Below are positions 25,868 to 64,000 of a stretch of DNA of 64,000 nucleotides, in pieces. A program made the position numbers and the translations under genes. Origin of the DNA: Allolobophora icterica (taxonomy: Eukaryota; Annelida; Clitellata; Crassiclitellata; Lumbricidae); contig OY744611.1 in assembly GCA_963556255.1 (NCBI GenBank), positions 8,319,974 through 8,383,973 of the forward strand, written 5' to 3'. A model generated the notes under the pieces. It ran no database searches and was not told where the DNA came from. It worked only from the letters and a program-made list of their open reading frames with translations. The first letter of the stretch is position 1. Each line of letters opens with the position of its first letter.

Positions 25868-27215
25868 AAAGATGTCAGCGAAGATGATGATGAAAAAGAT
25901 GATAATGATAATGATGATCGTGAAGAATTGGAAGTCCAATTTCTCCTCTGATTCCTTCCTTTACTCCTCCTCCCATTCCTCTTCCTCCTATTCCTTTTCC
26001 CCTATTCCTCCTCCTCCTCCCATTCCACCTTCCACTCTTCCGCCTCCCATTCCTCCTCTCAACCCTCCTCCTACCTTGAGCATCGCAGTGAAGAGTATCC
26101 TATCCCCAGCGTCGCTTCCTCTCGCTCCCGGAAACTCCCAATCAACATCCAATCCATCGAAGTCATTCTGCCTCAGATAGCGGACCGCATTCCGCACAAA
26201 GAGTCGCCGACTGTCGGCACCGCCTTTGATCATCTCCACAAAAGGCGCCGACGCTGCCCTCCAACCTCCGACGGCTAAGAGGATCTTGAGGGAGGGATTG
26301 CGCCGTCGCAGGGCCACAGTTCGACCGTACAGACCTAGGAACAGCAAACAGGGAAGTCTACTTAGAAGAGATCACTTTGCTCTGTAAACAATTCCGGAGT
26401 CGTTTTAAGGAAGTTTGAATAGCGAGGGTCTGGGATGAAAGAAGAGAAAATTAGTTCCATCAAAGTTTAGTTAGTTCGACTTTTTTCATCTCATCTACTA
26501 TAACTTAGCTCAGTGTAGCCAGCTCAGCTACAATGAGTACACTGACCGTACATTGTCGGTGGGAAGATGAGACGGCGAGGGATTCAGTTTAACAAAATTA
26601 TAACCTGATCTAACTTAATCTAACACATTCTAATCTAATCTAACTTACCTTGCCCAATCTTCATTAACTTTACCTAATTTAATACAATCTGTCAATTCCT
26701 CATATTAGCTTAGATTAGATTAGATCATATAAGACCAGACAAGGCCAGGTCTGGCCAGGGCAGGTCCGGTCAAACCAGACCGGCCAAACCAGACCAGATC
26801 AAACCAGACCAGATCAAACTAGACCAGATCAAACTAGACCAGGTTAAACCACACCAGGTCAAACCAGACCAGGCTAGACCAGCCCAAGCCAGACCGCATC
26901 AGATCCCACAGTTGACCGTGACCTAGCCTTAACCCCAACCATCTCCAACGCAGCTATCTATGACTCATGCGGAAGAGGTGCCTGACTGAACCTGGGTCCT
27001 TTCCATTGGCAAGGTCATTGGCATTCCCTGGCTGGAAGGTCGTGCCCTTGATGAGGTCGACGAAGGCGAAGATGACGTGCGTACAGAGACCAGGGTCCAC
27101 GTCTTCCGGTTCAAACTTCCCAGCATCCGGTCGCAGATGTGATGAACTGCTGTAGTAGCAGAACAACTGAGAACCAGCAGCTGAAAATATATCAGTTTTA
27201 ACATAATTCTAATAA

Positions 27216-27254
<39 letters not shown>

Positions 27255-27871
27255 ATAATAATAATAATAATCTATATTAATAAAGCGAGAATTCTGTGTG
27301 TGTGTGTGTGTGTGTCTGTTTGACCGGGCTTAACTTCTACAATTTTTCACCTTTTCACTCGAAACCTACTGTGTCGGCCTCGGTTTCGGACACCCAGTGG
27401 AGGGGTTCGCGTCCCCCATTTTCACCGTTACCATGGTGAAAAACTGCCAAAACATCGCCCCAAGCGATAGGAAAATTACCGTCCCTGCAGTGACATTAGG
27501 CTTACTGCATTGGATGCAGTCCCTGCAGTGGCATTAGGATTACTGCATTGGATGCATGCACGTGTAACAAACATCGACGAGAAATTTATTGTTGGTAAGT
27601 CAATTTGGTGGTGGGGGTGGTGGTGGGGTGGTGGTGGGTGGGGGTGGTGGGTGGTGGGAGGTCGTGGGTGGGGGAGGCGGTTGGGGGGTGGTGGGTGGGG
27701 GTGGTGGGTGGTGGTGGTGGGGGTGGTGGGGGGGTGGGGGTTGGGGTGGGGGTGGGGGTGGGGGGGTGTGGGTGGGGGTGGTGGTGGGGGGGTGGGGGTG
27801 GGGGTGGTGGGGTGTGTGCAGGGATTGAAACTTATAACCCCGGGCAACGCTGGGTAATCCAGCTAGTAATA

Positions 27872-27954
<83 letters not shown>

Positions 27955-28448
27955 CAGTAACAGTAACAGTAATAACTATTAACACATACACAATGTTACA
28001 CATATTGCATAATATATATTTAATACCTTGTGTGCAAGGTCCTTCTCTATATATATGATGAACGCTGACGCTATCTGGCACATAATATGAGAAGAAGGCG
28101 TTTGTGTAAAGATAAAGACTAACGCGCTACCTGGCAAGCGAGCGATACTAGAGCAAGAAAACCTGGATAGAAAAGAAGGTGTTATGCTGGGGTAAATTCC
28201 TCAACATCGGCACAGTTCTTGGCAAATCTTTAACGGCCTGTAGCAAACACAGAGCAGCAGAGGATTTACCTCAGAAAAGATATTCACAATAAGTATATTC
28301 GTAATTAAATAATAATCGCTAGATAATAAATTTACATGACGAGGTATGTCGTAGGTCTACCTGTTGTGTCCGCTCGGTGGCGCCACACTTGAACAAGGAG
28401 TATACATGAGACTGCCAGAGCCAAACGACTAAATCGTCGTTGAATCAT
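21869..28448 (-). CDS. Secreted GH18 chitinase with C-terminal CBM14 domain, eight exons, complete
   Basis: Minus-strand exons 28448-28361, 27180-26992, 26334-26075, 25716-25592, 24924-24801, 24075-23887, 23351-23232 and 22726-21869 join in phase to 650 residues. Residues 1-27 form a signal peptide (LALAVSCILLVQV core). The GH18 barrel starts at QLFCYYS (34-40). LLAVGGW lies at 111-117 and DGLDVDWE at 152-159, so Glu159 is the expected acid. MAYNYHG (about 229-235) and GAFIWSLDMDDF (about 376-387) are further conserved strands. A Ser/Gly/Asp/Arg-rich linker of about 200 residues precedes a six-cysteine CBM14 module (Cys 598, 610, 616, 630, 643, 649). The enzyme should hydrolyse beta-1,4 chitin outside the cell, as chitotriosidase/AMCase relatives do. 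All key catalytic residues appear intact. Introns carry microsatellites, a Helitron and SINE pieces. Confidence 0.95.
22780..23220. repeat. AT-rich intron 7 of the chitinase gene
   Basis: About 440 bp of very AT-rich, low-complexity sequence with ATAAAAATA-type runs and no ORF or transposon ends. Confidence 0.6.
23385..23750 (-). mobile_element. LINE tail, GA/GACA microsatellite and tRNA-like SINE head (chitinase intron 6)
   Basis: On the minus strand a tRNA-like head (GTCTATTGGTTAGCGTGCTG ... GGTTTAAATCTC) lies at about 23650-23745. Next comes a (GA)n/(GACA)n tract (23525-23630), then a LINE 3' remnant with HFVLNLRLTF and TCTATAGCGCC (about 23400-23510). Confidence 0.55.
24970..25505. repeat. 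(CAGA)n and long (CTGT/CTGC)n arrays in chitinase intron 4
   Basis: (ACAG)n at about 24985-25040, then about 430 bp of CTGT, CTGC and CTCC tetramers to about 25500, just downstream of exon 4 on the coding strand. The frames it generates are artefacts. Confidence 0.92.
25744..25920. repeat. (GAT)n microsatellite in chitinase intron 3
   Basis: About 25 perfect GAT/ATG units at about 25790-25865 with imperfect flanks, close to the acceptor of exon 4. A pyrimidine-rich CCTCCTCC tract (25945-26070) follows, next to the donor of exon 3. Confidence 0.9.
26520..26990. repeat. SINE tail, TAATC repeats and CCAGACCAGATCAAA-type array in chitinase intron 2
   Basis: TGACCGTACATTGTCGG and GATGAGACGGCG (26541-26578) match the SINE body at 19484-19700. 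Degenerate CTAATCTAA repeats follow. Then a short tandem array (26725-26890) is built from GACCAGATCAAAC units of about 14-16 bp. Confidence 0.65.
27271..27866 (+). mobile_element. Non-autonomous Helitron, 596 bp, in chitinase intron 1
   Basis: The 5' end is TCTATATTAATAAAGCGAGA followed by (GT)n. The 3' end is CCCCGGGCAACGCTGGGTAA then TCCAGCTAG, ending CTAG. It sits between A (27270) and T (27867) without a target duplication, the Helitron insertion rule. The interior is a G-rich (GGTGGGG)n block (27608-27815). No Rep/helicase is encoded, so an autonomous partner must be elsewhere. The flanks are (AAT)n. Confidence 0.85.
27608..27815 (+). repeat. G-rich (GGTGGGG)n tract inside the Helitron
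   Basis: About 200 bp with runs of 3-7 G separated by single T residues; strong G-quadruplex potential on the plus strand, which is the template strand for chitinase. Confidence 0.9.
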
Positions 28449-30300
<1,852 letters not shown>

Positions 30301-30342
30301 CTTCCGTCATTTCCTTTAATCATGCATCGATTCCGCGTCAGT

Positions 30343-30356
30343 GTTGCCACGGCAAC
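30343..30356 (+). promoter_or_regulatory. Perfect palindromic RFX X-box
   Basis: GTTGCCACGGCAAC fits the RFX X-box consensus (GTNRCC, 0-3 nt, RGYAAC) exactly. It sits inside a wider imperfect inverted repeat, GCGTCAG ... CTGACGC. The nearest plus-strand coding exons are about 1.8-2.6 kb downstream, so the target gene is uncertain. Confidence 0.5.
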
Positions 30357-30420
30357 AGTTTCTCTGACGCAAACACGCACACGGATAAATCGCACCGGGT
30401 TAGAGAAGAACGATGCGTGA

Positions 30421-31380
30421 AGGCAAGTTAAGGCAAGATAAGTTAGAGAAAAACTAGGCATTATGGTTATGGCAAGCATTCACGTGGCAAATACGCTGCT
30501 GACGACTTGTGTTTTAGAAGAGTAACGCTACAGAAGTTTCCATAATAGTTCAGATAGTCTTAATTTGCAGCCAACTTACAGCACTCAGTGACGAAATCGT
30601 CTTTAAAGACGTCATTCCCTTATCGCATTGAGCCAGTGACCTAATGACTGGAAGCAGACGACACTATAGTAACAAAATACTCTACATAAATGCCAAGCTG
30701 AGCTGCTTACATAAATCCATCGCAAGTCACTATATTGCACTATGAAAAGACGCAACATAAATAATATTACCTTCTGTTCATTAAACCCAGGGCCACACCA
30801 TTAGTTGTGATAGAGACGCTCAATAATTGGTATAAATACGCATTTATGTATGAAGACAATAATTATAGCACATTTTAAGTGCTTCACAATAGCACTGACG
30901 AATATCTTACCAAGCTTACTACGTCATGTCATAGCACACCGTATCTGATCATATCTTCTGAGTGTCTTCACATTTTACGTTATCTTATCTAACCTTTCTT
31001 TATCTAGCGTAACTTACCTCTGAGATAGTAAGAGATAAATTCTTACCTTACCCTTACATTGTCCTATGTCATATATACCACACCACACCTTAGATTAGAT
31101 TAGAATAGATTAGATTAGATTAGATAGGACTGAATCAGAGTGAATAAGATTAGCGCTAGATGAGATCATTAAACGAGAACATAAGTTAGTGTTAGATAAG
31201 AATATATAGGAATAGCGAAGACAGGGCAAAGTTAGGTTACAGCGGAGACGGGATCTTTGTGCGAATAAGCCACACTAAGGTTGAGACATGACTTGCAGGA
31301 CTCAGGTGCGTCTTTGCGTAGGAAGATGTTGGATTGGCGGCGACGAAGGATGGGTGAGAGAAGGTATTTCCGAGGGACGA
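30421..31380. other. Intergenic, degenerate TTAGA/TAATC repeats, no gene seen
   Basis: AT-rich sequence with short TTAGATTAGATT runs at about 31090-31125. No exon with convincing splice sites or similarity was found. Confidence 0.4.
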
Positions 31381-31429
31381 GGGAGTGCTATGCACGGAGA
31401 GACACCACTGAAGAGGGATGGATGGCCGG

Positions 31430-32100
<671 letters not shown>

Positions 32101-32118
32101 ATGCAGAGGGAGAGGGAG

Positions 32119-33333
32119 TGGGAATACATCGTCGTATAACGGAATCCGATGCCATCTATCGGTCATATTCTACCTGGAGGCGACCTGTGTAACAGGTGAG
32201 AAGGAAATCAGTAGAAGGAAGAGAAACTACACAGTAACGAAGGCAGAAGAATCTCCAGGGAAACTAACGACCTCGAAGAAGATGACTGGATACGAAGGTA
32301 ATTTATTTCATTCGTATCTAATTTTCATTTATCATCTATTTCGTGTTTATTATTTCCACAGAATTCGATCTTTTCCATGGATTACGATGTCGTCGGGTTC
32401 TGAATATGTCTGTTTGACCGTATGCTTGTCTCTTTTTCTCTCTCTCTTTATGTCTATCTGTATGTCTTTCTGTCAGTCAATCTTGCCTGAGCTGAATGTC
32501 TGTACGTTAATCCATCCATCCATCCATCCTTCCATCCATCCATCCATCCATCCATCCATCCATCCATCCATCCATCCATCCATCTATCAATCGATCCTCC
32601 GTTCATCCATCCATCCATCTATCAATCGATCCCTCCGTTCATCCATCCATCCATCCATCCATCTTTCAATCGATCCGTCCCTTCATCCATCCAAATCATC
32701 TATCCCTCCGTCTATTCATCCATAACTGAAAGAATCCATTCGTCGATTTATCCAATCATCCTCCCCATCTCTCCATCAAATCCCTTTATCCATCCATCCA
32801 TCCGTCCGTCCATTTATCCATGCAATCATTATTACTTTCCATCCATTCATTTACCCATCCATCAGTTTATCCATTCATCCCACTCATCCATCCATCCATC
32901 CATCCATCCATCCTAATCCACCGACATATATCCATCCAACCACTCATCTAGCGCATTTTCTCTTCCAGGGCGCCACAATTACAACTCCAAATGCGACGAA
33001 GACGACTTCATGGTGGCGGCCGACTTCACCCTCTACTCGAACCCCGTCAACCGCGCTCTCTACCGTCCCCCATCGCCGCCATCGGGCGAAAACAAATCTC
33101 CGAAACCTTCCGACGTCACAGATGACCCTCCGGTGGCTGAAAAGTCCAACGAAGCGCAACAGGAAGTGGAAACGGATGAGTGGATTGCTTCCGACATGAC
33201 GAAATACGATAGTCCTCTGGCGGAGTTGGAGCGACAGGGGAGAGACCGCGACGCCCGCCTGGCGCTCACCGAGGCATCGGCCGAGACAAAGGGCGCACAA
33301 GGGGCCCCTCCAACAGATCCAACAGATCCATAA
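32119..33333 (+). CDS. Unidentified plus-strand gene, 3' exons
   Basis: The terminal exon 32969-33333 begins after a good acceptor (TTTTCTCTTCCAG) and ends at TAA. It encodes about 121 residues: [17 protein letters not shown], then [14 protein letters not shown], then a Pro/Ser/Glu-rich acidic tail. An upstream open stretch (about 32119-32297) could be the preceding exon: it ends at a GTAATT donor in a compatible phase and contains [15 protein letters not shown] and [11 protein letters not shown] do not recognise the family. Codon use and the GC-rich final exon look coding. The tail suggests a cytoplasmic or disordered C-terminus. Earlier exons were not identified. Confidence is moderate for the last exon and low for the upstream one. 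Confidence 0.5.
32505..32925. repeat. (ATCC)n microsatellite block
   Basis: ATCCATCC units with ATCAATCG interruptions lie between the two candidate exons of the unidentified gene, ending about 45 bp before the acceptor at 32968. Confidence 0.9.
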
Positions 33334-33395
33334 AGGTTCCTTATAGGGAACTCCTGTTCTATAGCAAATGCTGGATAGTAGACGCTCATGAACAG

Positions 33396-33398
<3 letters not shown>

Positions 33399-33474
<76 letters not shown>

Positions 33475-33668
33475 TATTATTATTCTTTAAATCAGCGCCT
33501 GCAAACGCACTGCGCTGTACATGTACATGTCATGCGATAAATCTTAACTACTAACAGAACAGACAGCCTGCAATACACGGCGCAAATTGCAGCCTACAAA
33601 GCATGTCCGCCTATGGGACTCGATCTCTGTACCCCTCGCACTCTACGCCAGATGTTATCCGATGACTG
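33399..33668 (-). mobile_element. tRNA-derived SINE with (AAT)n tail, copy 1
   Basis: On the minus strand the head includes TAACATCTGGCGTAGAGTGC and AGATCGAGTCCCAT (B box). The body contains GCAATTTGCGCCGTGTATTG, and the element ends in (AAT)n at 33399-33485. Nearly the same sequence lies at 41260-41440. Confidence 0.75.
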
Positions 33669-33743
33669 TGTTGTGATTAAGAGTCCGTGTCATAAAACCA
33701 CCACCGGAAGCGTCCTGTTAACAATTATAGCCTAGGTAACATG

Positions 33744-34708
33744 CAGTAATGGGCACTAAACTAATTTTTTAGTTAAACGAAAAAATATTTTTCAACTAAA
33801 CGCAAATAGTTTAACTAAAGTTGGCAACTGATTTTGGAAATAAGTTAACTAAACTAAAAATATTTAGTTAAACGTTTTCCAACTTTTTTCAAACTTTTAT
33901 GACAAACATTTTCACAATAACAGAGTGAACTGTAAAATGCACAGCGTCAATGACAATTCTACTTTCAAACTATGTAATGTGTACTGTGTAACATCCTACT
34001 ACAGTTCTACCAGAAAATAATTAAGACAGTTGTTAATGCAAACGATGATGCATCATGCCATGAAATGCAGTTCACTTGACTTGAGTAATAAAATCAGTTG
34101 TTCGTGACAATAATGATCAGCAACAGCAAGACCACAGTCAAATTGTATCTAGATCGCAGGAAAAGCAGGTGACCAAGACGTTTCGTCAGACCTTGACGTG
34201 GTTTAGAAAGTTGGTTGTAGAGGTAATATTTCCAGAGATCCTTTTATTCACACAAAATGGACATTTTGCACTGAAGTTCTTACACTTGCTTTTGTCTTCT
34301 TTCAGTTTAACCTCAGTGAAGCAAGTATTGACTAATAAACTATTCATTTTTACTGATAAGGTGGCTGTAGCCCTTAGCTCAAATCTTTGCTACAGTCAAC
34401 TCATATAAAGAATAATAAAGACCAAGTCCTTATTAACACTGCGCCTTACTGCATACTGTATTCTACGCATAGGCAACACCAGTGTTAATAAGTAAGTAAA
34501 CGTCGCGTTGAGTTGTTGACATGTTCATTGCGGAAAATAGTTGGGTAGTTGCTGTTTTGTTACTTAAACTTTTTAGTTACCAATTAAAAAATATTAGTTA
34601 AGCTATGGTTTTAACTAAACTATATTTTTAGTTAAACTTCATTCTTAACTAAAAATTTAAGTTAAACTAAAAGTTAGCAACTTTTTAGTTAACTATTGCC
34701 CATCATTG
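33744..34708. mobile_element. Non-autonomous relative of the 51164-55542 transposon, 965 bp
   Basis: The ends CAGTAATGGGCA and TGCCCATCATTG are flanked by the perfect 8-bp duplication GTAACATG (33736-33743 and 34709-34716). The first 250 bp align with 51164-51235 joined to 51898-52080, for example GACAAACATTTTCACAATAA and AGCGTCAATGACAATT. The last 150 bp align with 55370-55542. Subterminal regions are rich in TTAGTTAAAC motifs. No transposase is encoded. At the position where the big copy holds a MULE-like insertion, this copy has the empty site. Confidence 0.9.
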
Positions 34709-34795
34709 GTAACATGGTTGGAGGCGTTTTGGGCACATTAATTATACTGTGTGCTGGTACTAGACAAGTTTTATGGGATACGTTTGTTGGTCAGT

Positions 34796-63098
<28,303 letters not shown>

Positions 63099-63289
63099 CT
63101 ATGGATAAAAATGAAAAATTGTTTATTAGTTACGTTAGTCATTCTGGTCCACCTATAAACTTCAAATGGCACCGCCCCTCGACTACTCAAATATCTCGTC
63201 TAAAGTCAAGCTTACTGAAGGGAGCATGTTTAAGTTTGTTTATGTCTCTCGTGACTTTGGATGCTAGAACCACCTGTTGCAATCACCTC

Positions 63290-63608
63290 GAATCTACCAC
63301 CGTCTGAACCTCGGATCTACCACCGTTTGAACCACGAATCTACCACCGTCTGAACCTCGAATCTACCACCGTCTGAACCACGAATCTACCACCGTCTGAA
63401 CCACGAATATACCACCGTCTGAACCACGAATCTACCACCGTCTGAACCACGAATCTACCACCGTCTGAACCTCGAATCTACCACCGTCTGAACCACGAAT
63501 ATACCACCGTCTGAACCACGAATATACCACCGTCTGAACCTCGAATCTACCACCGTTTGAACCACGAATCTACCACCGTCTGAACCTCGAATCTACCACC
63601 GTCTGAAC
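63290..63608. repeat. 23-bp minisatellite, about 14 copies
   Basis: The unit is GAATCTACCACCGTCTGAACC plus two bases, with C/T and T/A variants (CTCG or CACG junctions). It lies just upstream, on the coding strand, of the first visible SLC5 exon. Confidence 0.93.
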
Positions 63609-64000
63609 ATGACATTGTAAACTTTGGATGAGAATCCGCTGTTTGTTGAACTGCACGTGGCGACTACTAGTGTCCTCAGGTTTGCTAACTGATTACATTT
63701 CTGTTCTTAATGACATTTAACATCATATGTGCTGGCGCGGAGGTCGCCCTGTTTTCTTTGGTTTTTGAAAGTGGCGCTATGTAAATTACGATTACATGGT
63801 ACAATGGCTAAGACCAGAGTTTTTTTTACAAATTCACCTAAGATAATTTGATACGTAATATCGGCGTCAACAAGAGACATCCTCACAGATTTTGCGGTTC
63901 AAATATTGCCGGAAGCCAACTAATTCTCAAATTATTTGGAAGCACCCCCCAGAGGATCGACGTCCTCTGAATGGCACCCTGTTCCTACACTGCGGAACCT
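63609..64000. other. Right edge: LINE-type tail, no exon recognised
   Basis: GTGGCGCTATGTAAATTACG and GATTACATGG at 63771-63800 match the LINE 3' tails at 50690 and 58440. No SLC5 exon is recognisable up to the window end, so the missing N-terminal exons lie further right. Confidence 0.5.

Noticed and set aside
63945..64000. Upstream SLC5 exon at the window edge
   Set aside because: The minus-strand frame does not resemble the SLC5 segment expected before MYAPSAAL.

Overview
This is a metazoan nuclear window, most likely from a marine invertebrate and probably a lophotrochozoan such as a mollusc. The host genes have introns with GT..AG borders, very long microsatellites are common, and non-LTR retrotransposons, hAT-like MITEs, tRNA-derived SINEs and a Helitron are dense. 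The exact taxon cannot be fixed from the sequence alone. Nothing suggests a prokaryote: there are no operons, CRISPR arrays or attachment sites.

Four host genes can be followed exon by exon with agreeing splice phases. (1) Positions 154-1772, minus: 5' exons of a PGGHG/ATHL1-like glycoside hydrolase with an N-terminal membrane segment; it runs off the left edge. (2) Positions 14201-19405, plus: a complete five-exon HEY-family bHLH-Orange repressor (328 aa) ending in a YRPW motif. (3) Positions 21869-28448, minus: a complete eight-exon secreted GH18 chitinase (650 aa) with an intact DxxDxDxE motif and a C-terminal CBM14 domain. (4) Positions 34796-63098, minus: thirteen exons of an SLC5 sodium-coupled transporter (SMCT/SMVT-like); its N-terminus lies beyond the right edge. 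An unrecognised plus-strand gene ends at 33333.

The rest is mainly mobile DNA, much of it in introns. The most interesting unit is a 4.4-kb DNA transposon at 51164-55542. It has short terminal inverted repeats, a perfect 8-bp target duplication and a two-exon 743-aa transposase-like gene carrying 60-bp coding repeats. A 965-bp internally deleted relative lies at 33744-34708, also with a perfect 8-bp duplication. The large copy carries a nested 653-bp MULE-like element with a 9-bp duplication, and the small copy still shows the empty site. Other elements with readable ends lie at 6773-8060, 8293-10437 (with a nested MITE at 9444-9608), 12984-13427, 15789-16332, 27271-27866 (Helitron), 36965-37360, 40019-40189 and 58747-60945 (hAT, with a nested Harbinger-like MITE). 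A LINE with ORF1 and a broken ORF2 fills 43548-49150, and many LINE 3' ends share a GCGCTATATAAAT-like tail.

Layout: 1-1.8 kb PGGHG; 1.8-14 kb intergenic with transposons and repeats; 14.2-19.4 kb HEY; 19.4-21.9 kb intergenic; 21.9-28.4 kb chitinase; 28.4-33.3 kb microsatellites and the unidentified gene; 33.7-64 kb the SLC5 gene and its transposon-filled introns. The four host genes look functionally unrelated; they are neighbours, not a pathway.
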